Of a stretch of DNA of 64,000 bases, positions 47,301 through 59,660 are shown one piece after another. The translations under genes and the position numbers were made by a program. Under the pieces are notes generated by a model. It saw nothing but the letters and a program-made list of their open reading frames with translations. It had not been told where the DNA came from and searched no databases. Source of the DNA: Hoplostethus atlanticus (lineage: Eukaryota > Chordata > Actinopteri > Trachichthyiformes > Trachichthyidae); NCBI GenBank assembly GCA_034670405.1, contig JAXDDX010000001.1, positions 14,332,501 to 14,396,500 on the forward strand, in the 5' to 3' direction. Within the stretch, counting starts at the first letter, position 1. Each line of letters starts with the position of its first letter.

Positions 47301-50300
47301 ACAAATCGACGAACAAAGAACTTCTTTGTTGTCATTCTGACAAAGGTTTGTGATAAGAGAAGAACTAATAAAGTAATAAAGATAGCAAAGATGTCTTGCT
47401 ATCTCTGCCCTGCATATGGAGAAGCTGCACTTAGCTGCACTGCAACAATAGGTGCTTCTTTTAAATTATTGACTCTGTGCTCAATAAATTCACACTTCTT
47501 GGGTTGAGGTCACTGTGCTAAAACAAAAGCTAACTCGTATAGTCACTTAATGATGAAAGGAGCTGAAACCAGATCCAGAAAGGAGAGCCCTTTCCTGGCG
47601 TTCAGAGTTCATCAGTGCTTGTCCTATCCCTCAGTCTCCCTTACAGTGTGTACACACACACACACACACACACACACACCACACACACACACACACACAC
47701 ACCCACATCAATGATCTCTCCCGGCTTTAACACCATAAAACCACAAGTTTAACATCCTACCTGAATGCGAAGTCTCGAAACCCCCTTGGTCTACACTCGC
47801 AATTTCTTCAGTGAAGGTGGACAAAGCTCAAGAGAGTCCAAAAGATAAAGAGAGGTAGAAATGGAGGAGAGAGAGCGAGCCAGTTGGAGAGAAGTGTGCA
47901 TGCAGGCAGCTGTCAAACTAATGGAGATTTCACTTTGCTCTCACTGGCTCACCATGCTAACCCCCCCCCCTTTCTCTCCCTCCATCCCTCTCCCCTCCCT
48001 CCTCTCATACTCCCTCCCTTCGTCTATCCTCCCTGTTCATGTGCCCTCTCGCTCCCTCCTCCTTTCTGTCAATCCCTCCCATCGCCGATCCTGGCCCCGG
48101 CCTCTCATCCGTTCATCCCCCGTGAGATAATGAAGAGTAATAATGTGGCCTTGTTCAGGGGGCCAAGTTCACGTAATACTGCACAAAGGGGGGAGAGCAT
48201 CATGGCCGTGCGGTAATGGCGCCCAGACCAGTGGTTAACCCGTCAAGTCACGTGACAGCGTGACCTCATTCACGGGGAGCCATCTGTGACGCAGTGCTCC
48301 GCTTACAACAGACAACAGACAACAGACGAGCGCTGAAGCCTCGCGAACGTCATGACTGAAAAAAAATGCAAGTGGAGAAAAACTGTCTCATCATGTGTGA
48401 CAACAGGAACATCCCAACTAGTAGAACTATTATTAAAACGTGAAAACAGGAACAAGAGAACAACGCGAGCACGTCTTAATATGTCAGGACACATTCCTGT
48501 TTTTCCTGTCTAGGCAATACTCCAATTTGAATCACGGTTAACAGGTTTTTTGGCACAGAGGTACGCTGTGATGCTGTGGAGCTGGCAGCTGGGTTTTATT
48601 GGTATGAGTGAAGGAAGGAATGGAGGTGAGAGCTGAACATGTCCATTCTAAGGGACTCTTTCAGCTGTTAGTTCAAGAGCAGGGAGGAGTTGAGCTACCA
48701 TACATTCATTGACAGGTTATTGCTCATAGACAGCAGCCTCGTGCTTTTGTCGAACCCTGGAGAGATGCATGTAAAACCTGACGTTAGCACCAGAGGACAA
48801 ACTCTCTGACAGGCTGCTGCTCCGATAGCGTTAGCCCTTCATTTGCAAGAGTAAACAGTGTACTGGAGTTGAACTGTATGACTTCCCTAATTACTGCTCT
48901 AGCCTAATAGTAAAGATCCCATGAGCAGCACAAACACACCATCAGAATTGCTCACGGTGACTTGCTAGACTAGCGTAATTTCTTTAATCAAATTCTCAGT
49001 CAAAACTGGCCAAATGTTCTTAGTATATTGAGATTTGGTTTGCAAATGAGCACAGGGGGGATTATATGACGGTTACAGCGTTAGGCTCCTGATTGACAGT
49101 AGTCAGGGATCAAGACTCTCTGTTGCCCATAATCCCAATCTGGGATTTTTTCTTAATTCAGATACAGTATGTCCTACAAGCAGATTCTTAAAATAGTAAG
49201 AATTAAAGATTGGAAATACACATTTCACAACCTTTTTTCTTTAAATATAATAATCTTCAACATGTTGTTCTAACATTGCTGTACTTTATTATTGGTATTT
49301 ATTTGGAGGATTCACCACTCAGTTGAAGTTTATTAAGTGGAGGTATTTTTTGTTCATAAAATCTAAAAACATCAGAATTATAAACAATTACAACAATAAT
49401 AACACTGAAATTTTGTCCAGTGATTTGTACGGATTTATTGTTAAACATAACTTGTTATGATCTATATGCTTGGCCTAGCGTTTAGAGAGGCCGACCCATC
49501 ACCGGAGGGTCGTTGGTTCGATCCCTGGCACCACCAGGAGGGTGTATTCCAGCTGTGAGCAGGTGATTGAAAAAAATGACTGGTGTCACAGCTACGGTGC
49601 TCACCAACACTGCTGACTCCAAAAATTGCTCCAGGCGCGCCGTTCAATGGCTGCGCTCTGCCCTCTGACCTGAAAACGCATGTGCATGTGTGTGGGGTGA
49701 TATGTTGTGTGTATATCTAGTCAGAAGTGTGCAGAAAGAATTTCACTGCGTGTATGTGACTGAATAAAGTTCATTCATGAACTTGTTTCTCTCTCTACCA
49801 CTACAGAAGAAATAGTCACTCTGGAGTGAGCAACATCTGTACATGTAGCTCTCTGGTGCCCTCTACTGGCCATTCTGAGTTCCTGTACATCATCCTTGAC
49901 CATGCTGGATTTTCCTGTCCAGTCCACACCACACCCCTTCTCGCTGTTCCATCAGCCACCTCCTTAACAATCTTCCATAACACTTAGTCTTCACCTCATC
50001 TAGGCAGAGTAAAGTAGTAGTTGCCTTTGATTGAGAATATACTGCAAAGAGTATTTCCATTTTTCTAGCTGTTAAAGTAACTGGAGCACACAGAGTTGAG
50101 ACATTCATTTCAAAGAGATTTTTTTACCGATAGGTCTATGAAGGAATCTGGATTACACTGTTGCCTTTGTCATTTGTAAGAATGATGAAAACACATTCCA
50201 AAAAAAACATTTAACACTTCTGGATAACTGAGTATACCTGCTTCTTCCCCTACAAAGAACATCAACCCAAACATCCATAAAAAAGCTGTTTCACACTCCA

Positions 50301-53300
50301 CAATAAGTGAACTCACCCATCCCCCTTGCTGGATGATGTAGTCGGCCTCAGCCTCCTCTAGGAAGCGCACGCCCAGAGGCAACAGGGTCGTCAAGGACTG
50401 ACCCTCGCTCTGCAACGCCTGTAGCAGCACCAGTGGTACTAGCACCTGGGAGGGAGGGGAGGAGGAAGAGCGAAGACGTTAAGGGGGAGTTCAGGAGACA
50501 GAACAGGGAGCTTGTAGACAGAAGACAAGAGAGACCTCTGGTTGCCTCACCTTGTTCCAGCCTCCCTGTGTGTGTGTAGAGACATCCAGCGTTGAGTCTC
50601 TGAAACTCTGGTAGTCCAGAGGGCTGAAACACACACACACACAAACAACAGTGTCATGGTGCTGTGAAAGTAAATTAGCGCAGAGTGCTAGTATTTATCA
50701 TTTATTAGTTATTATTTTGTGTCTGTTGTATTGATACTATGCTGTCCCCTGTGACAGACATGTGACATGTGTGCAACAAACACGTCTCTAAGTAAAGCAC
50801 AACCAGCCAGTGAGGCCTTTCAAGGAAGTCAGAAATCTGATCTTGACCAGACCACTACTATGTGGAGATAGTCCATGATGAGCATGAACCATATGGTCTT
50901 AGCATGGAGAACCAATCATGAGAGACTTCCTTGTTTCCAAAGAAACTATAGAGATTGTAGTGAGGTGACTTTCAGAGAGGTATTTCTCTCCAATATATCT
51001 GTATACAATATATTTGTGTGCTTCTACCTATCAGTGTTTTGTGTATTATTTCAGTTCTCATTGCTTCAAGGCAATTTTCCACGACAGTGCAAAACACCAA
51101 TATTCACCAATACTCAAGTGCACAGATGCCTGCATGCATGTCAATAACATCAGGAGCCATGCTAGGTCTATATAGCAAAGTGTGCTTAGGCTAGTAACCG
51201 CTACGTGTCAATCATATATAATTGTTAACTGGTGTATATGCACACACAAGTAGAATCTGGTGGATTCTTCCAGCACCTTCCAGGGCTGTGAGCGCATCCA
51301 TCTTTAGTATAATCAATCGCATGACACTAGCTAACGGCTAAAGTACAATTTCAAAATAAAAGAATGCAAGGACGGAGGATGGATAAAGATCCCAGGAGTG
51401 TACTTGCCAACCGAGGATGCATCACATCCAAACAGCACTAAAGTCTATAGTACAGAATCAGATAGGACAATGAAAACCTAATTGATCTTAATTGATCACA
51501 CAACCTCAAGCACACAGCCCATCTCAAACTATAAGGTATAAGTCAACTGGTGAAGAACATTCTCCACAAGCACAAGTATTGACTTTGAATTTGATATCCT
51601 CCTCTACTGAGGGTCAGAGTTAGCGAGATCGGCACCCACTGGGTGTAAGCATGTGTGTATTGTAAAGGTTAGTGGGCAGGTGAGTATGTGTGAATGTCAA
51701 TACATTTGAGTTGGGCTGAAAGGAGGATACAATGTGAGCGTGCCTGTGTGAATGGGTTTATGAGTGTGTGTGGAAATATGGGAAATATGTGGATGTGCCA
51801 GTGTGCACTGCTTTCCCAATTCTCTTAATTGAGATAATATTTGAGTTCATATGTTGATGCTTTGTCTGTCATTTTGTTTGTACTACTTCCGATCTCAAAA
51901 AAAAACACACAAAGGCTCATTTAGCTTTCATGCAACACAGCTTTTCACAGTTAACTGCGTTAACTGCTCGACTGGAAGAGTTCCCTAAGGTCAAAACGAA
52001 CCGCACCATTAATAAAAGGAGAAAAATCAACATTGACTTTGACATTCCTTTCAGGTGAATGAGAAAGTAACTCACCTTGCAGGCACACACATGTTCGTCA
52101 TATTTTCCCTGTGTATGTCTGAGTGCAGTGTGGCATTTGCTGCATTGCCCTCCAAAATACGCGTGATACATTTGTGTGTGCTATATAAATAAAGTGTGTT
52201 GACGTCGACTTAGCATCCCTTCAGCCTGAGGTCAAGGGGATCTGCTATGTGACGCTACACCAGCATTACAGCGAGAGGCTGTTAAACAGAGGCCCAGAGC
52301 AGAGAACTGACCCCGTGAGGAGTGTGCGGACCGCTGTGGCCAGGTGTGCGTCCAGGTCTCGGGCCACCTGATCTCCCAGGGCAGCAAGGCAATCCTCAAT
52401 GGAGCTCTCTGGGTTGGCCGGACTGAACACCAGCGATGTATGGCGGTCAAAGCCTGTGCTGGAGAAGGCTGCAAGCGCAGAGACGACAGGACAGAATGAC
52501 AGACACATGAATATATGTGGATGTCATCTACGTCTGGCCAGTTAGCCACGGGAATACGAAAAATACACCAAAATGGACCTAGGAATCGGCCAATAGCTTT
52601 TTTTAAAACAGTGTTAAAGTGTTTAGGGCGAATTTCTCCTTTAATGAATCATTTAGTCAAATATATTTTTCCGGACAGTGGGTGGATATCCTCTAATGCA
52701 CATTAATGCACTATAATGGGCCATTTGTAAGACTGGATATGACTAAAGGGATGTGGAGGCATGGACGGCAGGCTATTCAGGATTTGTTGTGTGTGTGTGT
52801 CATACACATCCTCTTACAGGCAGCGATCTCGTCTTCCAGTTGTCTCAGCTCATCCTCTATCTCCCCCTTTATCGCGCTGTGCCTCTCCCTCTTGTTCTGG
52901 GCATCTCCTGAAAGAGATAAACACATGACTCATTCGGCCAACTGTCACACACACACACTCACTCACAATGGCATGGTTTAAAATACCACTCAAACTAGTA
53001 TAAGAGGCACTATTCATTTTAGAACAAAGCTAAGTGATAGGCAGCTTATTCAGTGCATTGTCCAGCACCTTTTGGCTGTATTTACTGGAGTACATTATAT
53101 GAAGTCACATAGGCCCAGATACCCAATTTAAGCGCTAATTGAACGTGTGAGCACCAAGCCTTACGGCACAAAGCTTCTTGTCTTTGGCAGCATAGGTTGA
53201 CAACCAGGTTGACTACGTGTGAGTGACAGGCTCTAGCAACTTTTAGATCAATTTGTTTGTTCTTCAGAAAGAATTGTCTTAGTTAATCTTAGTTCAACTG

Positions 53301-55397
53301 ACACTTCAAACTAATGTAACATTGATATAAGAGAATTTATGAGCTGTTACTTTATAACAGAATTTTATATAATAGTTTATAAATGCCATAGGCTGCTTGT
53401 CATTTTACCCCCTTCATCAATAACAGCTTTGTGGATGATGATAGGCCTGGGGTTAAAAATTGATTCACAAAATTGATTGTGAAGTTAAAAAAACAACAAC
53501 AACAACTTTTGTGCCTGAGAAAAACTGCATTATTCTTATTTAATTGAACTATGTAATAACTCTGGGTCACATACACACACATGCCCAGAGCCCCTCTATG
53601 TAGCCTGTATGTAAGTGGTAGTTTACAGGCAGCTTGTTTAAAGGGTCTCGGGGGGCCCAACTGTATGGAAAAGACCTTTGGATTGTCCACTGGTCTCTGA
53701 GTGAGGAGCAAGCAACAAGCTCTCCAACACTAAATGGTTGATCTGTTGTGTAGACTGCACCCATGGTATGACATTCAGTCTGCACAGTTTGCCAAACAAA
53801 GCAGTTGTGCATGGATACATTCCTACAGGCTTCAGTTCAGCTAACTCTCCTCTCTTACTTCCTACTCAGCGACCCACTCCTCCTCCTCCTCCCCCTCACC
53901 ATGCTTTTGCTGACCTCCTAAAGAAAAATTAAGAGAATGGTGCCCTCTCATCGTGTGCAAACAGGCAGCAACACACAGTAAATTATTCATGACGAAGATT
54001 CAATCTGCACTGCTGGGGGCATGGAGAACCACGCAAGGGGCACCGCGGACACAAAGGCAACACCAGTGCATGAATATGAGACACACCCACACCCACCCAC
54101 CCACCCACCCACCCACAGCACGGCTAAACTGACGACTCACAGCCAATAAGCAGGAAACACAAAGGACCCAAGAGAATCATCTTCACCACTGATTTAAGGC
54201 TCAATTGGATTTGATTTCCTATTCTTATATGAGGGAACCTTTCAATCCTCTCACTAACTCACCCTCAGCCCCTCTCTCTTTCTCTCCCTGCCGCTCACAC
54301 ATTAACTCTCCCTCAGTGAGGATCAGTGTTGGTTTTTCCCGGGCTGGGTGCTGTTTCAGCACTCAGCCAGCCAACTCTTTTACTCTGGCCCGTCGGCGTG
54401 TGAGTAATCCTATGGTGATTACACATGACAGGCTGTCAGAACTCGGACCGGGTCAAGCGGAAAGTGGGGATCAGGCACTCATCTCCCCTTCTCCGCCCAT
54501 TCCTAGTACACAGAATGACAATAAAGGGGAACAGGAAATACAGAGGTATCTCCCCCTTTCTTTTATCTCTATATCGCCCTCTGTTTTCTTGCTCAAAACG
54601 CCTATGGGTCTTTTCAGATGGGCAAGGTCAGCTCTGTTCATATCCTGTGGCAGAGCGAATGGAACACATGGTCCTCCTTCAAAACTTTCCTTCGATGGTT
54701 AGGACGTTTCTCTCCCTGGAAATCAACAAGATTTATTTCACCACACAAATGCTGAGGCCACGGCTTCTTTGCACTAAGGCACAGCCATGACACTCACGCT
54801 TACCTTCTCAGCTGGATTTTTGACACTTGCCAGCTATGAGATTTTTGTCAGACACACAGCCAACAAGACGAACTTGAGAGTCAGCATAACTAAACAGGCA
54901 TGCTGCATGCCTTGAGGTCATTGCACAAGGCTGCCATAAAAGCCTCTGTAAAAACAGGCCAATAGTCAGCTAATCTGGACTCTGGATGTTTTCATGGCAA
55001 TGTCAGTGACAGCTATGGTTTTATGAGATAACCGGGAAACAGGCGGCAACCTGCCTACTGCCTGCCCATTTGTGTGCTGTGTGAATGCATGTGTGTGATG
55101 CCATTGGATGTAAATCTGACTAGCCACCGTAGTAACTAGACACTAAGCAGCGTTTTCCCCCTTTGCACATTTGGTTGTTTCATTTCTTCATTTCAGTTTC
55201 AGTTCCAAAACTAGACGGAAACAACATTAGTGCAAAAAGAAAAATAAGATAAAAACTGAGCCGTTCTTCTCACCGTGAGCTGCAGTGGGAGCCTGTGATC
55301 TAGACGCAGGCAGCAGTCCCAGGTAGCTGAGCACAATGTATTTGGTCTCATAGTGGAACCCCTCAGGCACAGTGGTGGTGGAGCCCGAGGCAGCCAT
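38562..55397 (-). CDS. bcl2l13: Bcl-2-like protein 13 / Bcl-rambo (complete, 532 aa)
   Basis: Outer-mitochondrial-membrane Bcl-2 relative; in mammals a mitophagy receptor and regulator of fission and apoptosis. Six coding exons join in frame: 55274-55397 (exon from 55454), 52818-52907, 52312-52468, 50551-50623, 50317-50445, 38562-39587. The Bcl-2-like N-terminal part carries '[16 protein letters not shown]', 'STGFDRHTS...FSPANPESS', '[15 protein letters not shown]' and 'DYIIQQGGW'. The large last exon has '[10 protein letters not shown]', '[10 protein letters not shown]' and an LC3-interacting motif WAQV (259-262; human WQQI at 273-276), preceded by Ser258 as in human. Then come an acidic segment ('[17 protein letters not shown]'), a Pro/Ala/Glu-rich region of about 150 residues, and a C-terminal membrane anchor '[20 protein letters not shown]' ending in a basic tail (TYRRK). 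Human length is 485 aa; the extra length is in the Pro/Ala-rich part. The last intron (39588-50316) is unusually long. Confidence 0.96.
41306..41359 (+). repeat. TG microsatellite
   Basis: Perfect (TG)27 in the bcl2l13 last intron. Confidence 0.95.
42834..42850 (+). repeat. CA microsatellite (short)
   Basis: About eight CA units in the bcl2l13 last intron. Confidence 0.85.
43062..43729 (+). repeat. Long direct repeat, left copy (668 bp)
   Basis: Matches 44764-45425 from end to end. By hand alignment the two differ by 11 substitutions and one 6-bp indel (extra bases in this copy near 43370), about 98% identity. The copy runs from 'taagacagcc' to 'gagtacaag'. It contains a 79-codon open frame (43077-43316) that is identical in both copies but resembles no protein I know. 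Confidence 0.95.
43730..44763. mobile_element. Non-autonomous DNA transposon with terminal inverted repeats
   Basis: The ends are perfect 16-bp inverted repeats, GGCCGAATCCCAATTC at 43729-43744 and its complement at 44748-44763. The first G is shared with the flank. Similar subterminal motifs ('gaattgggacaaccc' near 43884, 'gaattgggacacccc' near 44684) appear in the same orientation inside both ends. The 1.03 kb body has no transposase; the longest open frame is 70 codons (44029-44241) and unrecognised. No target-site duplication is visible because the two flanks are the two long direct repeats. The superfamily is not assigned. Confidence 0.85.
43764..43841 (+). repeat. Minisatellite inside the transposon, unit TTCGCCTTGGCCC
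   Basis: Five perfect 13-bp units and a sixth variant (TTCCCCTTGGCCC) lie just inside the left inverted repeat. Single 'GGGCCAAGGGG' sequence at the right end is the complement of the unit's core, so the array probably grew from the subterminal repeat. Confidence 0.95.
44764..45425 (+). repeat. Long direct repeat, right copy (662 bp)
   Basis: Partner of 43062-43729 in the same orientation, beginning at the first base after the transposon. It also carries the 79-codon frame (44779-45018) unchanged. Sequence after 45425 is unique, as is sequence before 43062. Confidence 0.95.
47652..47702 (+). repeat. CA microsatellite
   Basis: (CA)n with one interruption near 47680 in the bcl2l13 last intron. 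Confidence 0.95.
47959..48072 (+). repeat. Pyrimidine-rich tract
   Basis: About 110 bases of mostly C and T with repeated 'ccctcc' motifs, starting with a run of ten C. It is low-complexity; such tracts may form triplex DNA, which is inference. Confidence 0.75.
49465..49790 (+). mobile_element. tRNA-derived SINE
   Basis: The head resembles a tRNA gene: an A-box-like 'tggcctagcg' near 49472 and a B box 'GGTTCGATCCC' near 49513. A tRNA-unrelated body follows ('gcgccgttcaatggctgcgctctgccctct', quoted here only as its key words: a 'ggctgc...ctgcc' block). The tail is 'tgactgaataaagttcattcat'. This head-body-tail order is that of several fish SINE families. It is in the opposite sense to bcl2l13. 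The family name is not assigned. Confidence 0.75.
52908..55273 (-). other. bcl2l13: First coding intron of bcl2l13 (2.4 kb)
   Basis: Apart from the CCCA tract I see no gene or repeat I can name. A 165-codon open frame at 54205-54702 overlaps a second frame and lacks any family signature. Confidence 0.6.
54083..54116 (+). repeat. CCCA microsatellite
   Basis: About eight ACCC units in the first coding intron of bcl2l13 (52908-55273). Confidence 0.9.
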
Positions 55398-56113
55398 TGA
55401 ACAAACGGCTGTCAGACTCTCAGGCACATACGTACTTAAGAGTAGAAGCTAGACCTGAGGAGAATAAGAGACTGACAAAAACAAAAAACATCATTATGGC
55501 TATCATGATTGTTGGCCCCATCTCTAGTACAGTCAAATCTGGTTAGGGCACTCGCTGTTGACAAAAGTCATCATGACATCTGTTGTTTAACAGCTGCTAC
55601 ATGTATGATCTAAAACAGATGCCACTCTCAATGTCACACAGCATGGTAGCACATTGTCCCATTATGCTCGCTAGTCCACCTGGCAGAGGGGTGATGGAGG
55701 ATGAGGCTAAAGTAGTCACCCAACCACATGGCCACTGTTGCATCTGGGACTACACAGAGATGTTCATCAAAGTCACAGGAAGAGATGGATATGATGTACG
55801 TCACAACATCATGCTTGTACTTTATTGAGCCTCGATAATAAAACAAAATAAAAATTCACCCCACAGAACCCACGTGGCAGACTGCTGGGGGCGGAAATCC
55901 TTTACACTATATTATCATGCCGTTAGGACTATAATGGGAGCTTTGTCTAAACAAATGTTGAGTGGAAACTGCAAAACTAAGTGTGAACTGATTAAGATGG
56001 GTCAAGTGCTGGTGGTGTGGCGGGGGGAATCTCTCATCTTCCTCCACAGATGAATGAGATCACACTGTTGCGGAACCAAATTCAGTGTCAAACCAGCCAG
56101 AATTAAAATACAC

Positions 56114-56175
56114 AAAACTTCCGTTCACAACTTTCAAAATAAAACCCTTACTGACAAAGGTTTTGCAACGATTTT
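56114..56175 (+). repeat. MITE-like terminal segment ('CTTCCG...TTTCAAAATAAAAC'), copy 1
   Basis: Begins 'aaaacttccg' and continues 'tttcaaaataaaaccc...ctgacaaaggttttgcaacg'. The same 60-bp block opens the element at 56672 and occurs reversed at 59661-59720. The far end of this copy was not found. Confidence 0.6.
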
Positions 56176-56520
56176 GAGTCATGCCAAAGCTCCAAAGTGA
56201 AATAAAGAGCATATTTAAAGAGCAATTTGTAGTCAATTAAAATTTCAGTAAATGTAAAACGTATTGTTCCATTTTCCAAAATGCTGTTCATAGCCATTAT
56301 ATACCTGTGCGAGATGCCACATGGACACACAGATTCAGACATAAAACACACACCAGATAACTTGGAAGGATGTCTGCTACCTTGAAAAGGTCAAGTTCAA
56401 CCCACCGAGTCCCTGGCTACTACAAAACTTTGCAAGCTAGCTTGAGTTTACACGTATGAAGTGCTATTGCCGAGGCACAAAAAAACTTAAGTTGAGCTAC
56501 AACTGAAGCCGGTCCTTACC

Positions 56521-56640
56521 TTCTTTGTCCAAAATCGGTGCTGACAAATGATAGTTATGGGGAAATGTCCGCCACACTCCCAAGCAGCAGTCAGTTAATG
56601 CAGCACTGATAGTACACGGTGTACTGTGTTAGCACACAGC
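56521..56640 (-). other. bcl2l13: Probable noncoding first exon of bcl2l13 and promoter
   Basis: On the minus strand a strong donor 'AAG|GTAAGG' lies at 56520-56518, and the next acceptor 'ttattctcctcag' precedes 55454, in front of the start codon. The region up to about 56640 is therefore the likely first exon and core promoter. The start of transcription is not visible. Confidence 0.5.
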
Positions 56641-56671
56641 GCCAGTGTCACGCAAACGGCAGTATAACACC

Positions 56672-57095
56672 AAACTTCCTGTTATCATTTTCAAAATAAA
56701 ACCATATTGACGAACGTGTTGCAACGTTTTCTGAGCAATACAAAGTATTGTAAAGAAAATAAAGAATATTTTGAGGAGGAATCCTCAAAATGTATCGCTT
56801 TTCCACAAAAATCCTTTTCATATCACATATTCATAGCTTTACAGGCTTACGGAACATACGGCTGTTAAAAACACAACAAATACATATTCACAAAAAATGT
56901 CCAGTTTAACCTGGCTATAGCGGTGCCACAATTATTCCTAAAGGCTATAGAATGGGAGCCAAAGTATCTGGCGTCAACTCAGCCAGAACAAATCATGCGT
57001 GACATTTCATATAGAATAGACAAAAAATACAAACAAAAGCACAGGCGATATTGTACGCTTTTATTTTGAAGATAAAATCACCTAAATTCCGGTAT
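56672..57095 (+). mobile_element. MITE-like element with imperfect terminal inverted repeats, copy 2
   Basis: The left end runs 'aaacttcctg...ttttcaaaataaaacc'. The right end, read in reverse, is 'accggaattt...cttcaaaataaaa'. This gives imperfect inverted termini about 35 bp long around an AT-rich body of 420 bp with no coding capacity. The family is not named. Confidence 0.55.
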
Positions 57096-57549
57096 TATTC
57101 TTGCTGTCTCCTGCTAACTTGATGCAGGGAGAAATGAGATGGAATTTGACTTCTTCGCCAAATAACCTCATATCTCCTGAACCAGGGATGTTGTATTTAC
57201 TTGACGCCAATATTCTACAGTCTTGTAGAATCACGTTTAGACATATAACATCCAGAAACTATTGGACATTCTCCATGAACAGTAATAGACCTTACAACAA
57301 AAAATATAGTCATCCTAATATATTTTAGAGGATAGTGTACAAATACCACAGCAAAACTATGAGCCCGTATAGGCAGGGCTGTAGTGGAGGGTAAACTCTT
57401 ACCCACCTTTTTAGAGTGACATAAATATTTATTATGTAAATTGAGAGTACACATCCTAGTAAGTGTTATCAAACTGATGTAAGTTGTATCAGGGTAGGGT
57501 CTTTGTTGTCCCAATGATGATCAGAGATTGGAGTTTTTTTGAGGATTAG

Positions 57550-57650
57550 TTTTTACCACTACATCACTGCCTATAGGAATATTATAGGAATGTTATAGTA
57601 AGTACAATAAGCTACAGTATAAACTCACTATTGAGTCCCACAGACACACC
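57550..57650 (-). repeat. Possible third relative of the TATAG-rich repeat
   Basis: Reversed, the stretch reads 'gggactcaatagtgagtttatactgtag' and 'cctataatattcctatag', echoing the ordered motifs of 26640-26830 and 27412-27600. Similarity is short and imperfect. Confidence 0.35.
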
Positions 57651-58080
57651 GTAAGCCCCCATTGTCTTTTCTGTTATGCAGGGACCTATCAAAATAATAA
57701 GGTGTATGTTTGTATGTCGAATTTCCCAACTGCGGCACAGCATCTCGGTTCATCTGACACGTTTAAACAGGGTTATAGTGTTAACAAGAACCCCCATGCA
57801 GCTTCAGCAGAGGAACTATTCATTGGTATGATGGCAGGAAGGCATGTACATTAATGTTCTAGTGTTGAGTGTTGATTTATCATTGACAATCATTGGAGTT
57901 GACAAGTGTTGATTGAGGAGTTGTTTGTTCACTCATAGAGCTGAAATGTCTCTGGGGTTGGATGTTCAAAACCATCGTTAACTTAACCCTCATGGGTGTG
58001 GACTTAGAGTAAACACTGGCATTATAGTCACATATAGAAATTAAATGAATATTGATGATTTTTCTGTAAGGAAGTCTCAC

Positions 58081-58129
58081 TCTCATTCCATTTGACAGAG
58101 CAGTCAGTGCTCTGTCAAATGGAATGAGA
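58081..58129. repeat. Perfect 22-bp-arm palindrome with 5-base spacer
   Basis: Positions 58081-58102 and 58108-58129 are exact reverse complements around GTCAG. The core 'agagcagtcagtgct' is then repeated directly at 58132-58146. Confidence 0.95.
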
Positions 58130-58639
58130 CAGAGCAGTCAGTGCTGAACAGTAGAAATAGTGTAATTCTTATTAAGGAGTTTGTTTCTTCACCAGAGGAG
58201 TGGGACTGCAGCGTCAGTCCTCTGCAGCGTTGATGTTTGGCTACTTGCGTTTTCAGGATGCGAGTGGTCTGACTAGCTAACAAGCAATTCACCTACAAAC
58301 ATAATGTGAGTGACAAGAAGTGGCTGGCTGCTTGTTTACCAGGAACATCTCTTTGGGTGAGAAGCTTGACCTCCAGCTCAACCAATGAAAGTACTCTTGG
58401 GGTGGGGCTACACATGAAGCCCTGCCCAATGTGTAGCCCCACAACCAGGGGTTGCTCCAGGTGACTGAAACTGCTAACAAAGCTGCTCACTGCCACTTGG
58501 GGCCACCATTAACTAAATTACATAAAGTTACATAGTGCTGGTTTAAGAAATAAAGCCACTGGGACAACTTACCCCTGTGACAACTAACCCCGATCTCCCC
58601 TACTGCTCAAGTGTACTTTGAAATAGAGGACATAATGGC

Positions 58640-58706
58640 TGTTGCAGGAATTGATCCTGTGACCTTTTGATTACAGGATGATCTTTTTAACCACCCTGCT
58701 GCCCTG
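58640..58706 (-). mobile_element. Head fragment of a tRNA-derived SINE (reversed)
   Basis: On the minus strand 'ggtggttaaaaagatcatcc' is followed by 'ggtcacaggatcaattcctgc', matching the tRNA-like head of fish SINEs (A-box region, then a degraded B box 'GATCAATTCC'). No tail was recognised, so it is truncated. Confidence 0.5.
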
Positions 58707-59660
58707 AAGCCAAAAAAGTACTCCAGCTGACTTTTTTGCTTTTTCTGGCTTGTTAGCTGACTGCTGTAGACAATATAGAAATCTTGCCATTCTCAATAGA
58801 CATTTTGACTTGAATAATCATTCTGTATAGCAACTAAAAATATATATATATAAAAATATATATTATTTATTTGTTTGCACCCTTGAGACACCCCCGCCAG
58901 GATGGTGACTTACCCCCTCCATGTCAGTGTTACCACCTACTGGTAGCGGAATGTGTGTCACCATCAACTGGCCATTGACCTGTGAATAATGATGAATAAA
59001 TGAGTAGTAGTAGATAAAAACAGACAGACTTTTGCAGAATCTTATTCTTGTTTCAGTTGCCTATTTAGTTTTTTTGTAACCATGTTTTTATTTAATGTCT
59101 GGCGTTTTTCATCTTCTTGAATTTAATTCAGCAAAATGTAATTGTATTTAGCAGATTTTGTATCAGTGTTATACTATTGTTGTATTTTTCCCCACTTGTG
59201 ATATATCAAGTGTGTACTATGTTGTTGTGTACCTTTTTATATCCTTACTGTAGGTCTCCTTACCCTAAGCTAAATTGCAATTATTTAGATTACTTACTTT
59301 TGTTATGTGTTTGGTCTGTCATTTTCATCTCTATATTAGTGTTCTTTGTCGCTTTGTTAAGCACTTTCTAAATTCAAAATTAATTTGACTTAATTTGACT
59401 TTGAGTGTTTTTGTACACTTTTACTATGTGGGTCCATCTTTGTTTCTTTTTCTTTTTGCCCATCTCTGTTAGAGACTATAGTATATGTACTATGTAGAGT
59501 ATATAGTTTTGGCAGCTATATGGCATCTTACACAGGCCTATATGGCTATGGATATTTGCTGTAAAAAGGAATTTTGGGGAAAATAACAGTCATTTTCTTA
59601 ATTCACTTCAGAATCCCTCCTAAATTATTATTTATTGTTACTTTGACACTTTGTATTACT

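Larger units (their letters stand above)
39588..50316 (-). other. bcl2l13: Last intron of bcl2l13 (10.7 kb)
   Basis: No exon of another gene was recognised on either strand. It holds a TIR transposon between two long direct repeats (43062-45425), TG and CA microsatellites, a pyrimidine-rich tract near 47960 and a tRNA-derived SINE near 49465. At 42161-42205 'catttggtggacacttttatccaaaa' matches a very common fish repeat motif. The remaining sequence shows nothing recognisable; short open frames there have no family resemblance. Confidence 0.7.
57100..59660. other. bcl2l13-atp6v1e1 intergenic DNA
   Basis: Besides the repeats listed separately, I see no gene. An AT-rich run with TA repeats lies near 58839-58870. 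Open frames here are short and unrecognised. Confidence 0.6.

Noticed and set aside
49465-49535. Functional tRNA gene
   Set aside because: The B box is good but the stem pairing and A box are poor, and the head continues into a SINE body and tail.
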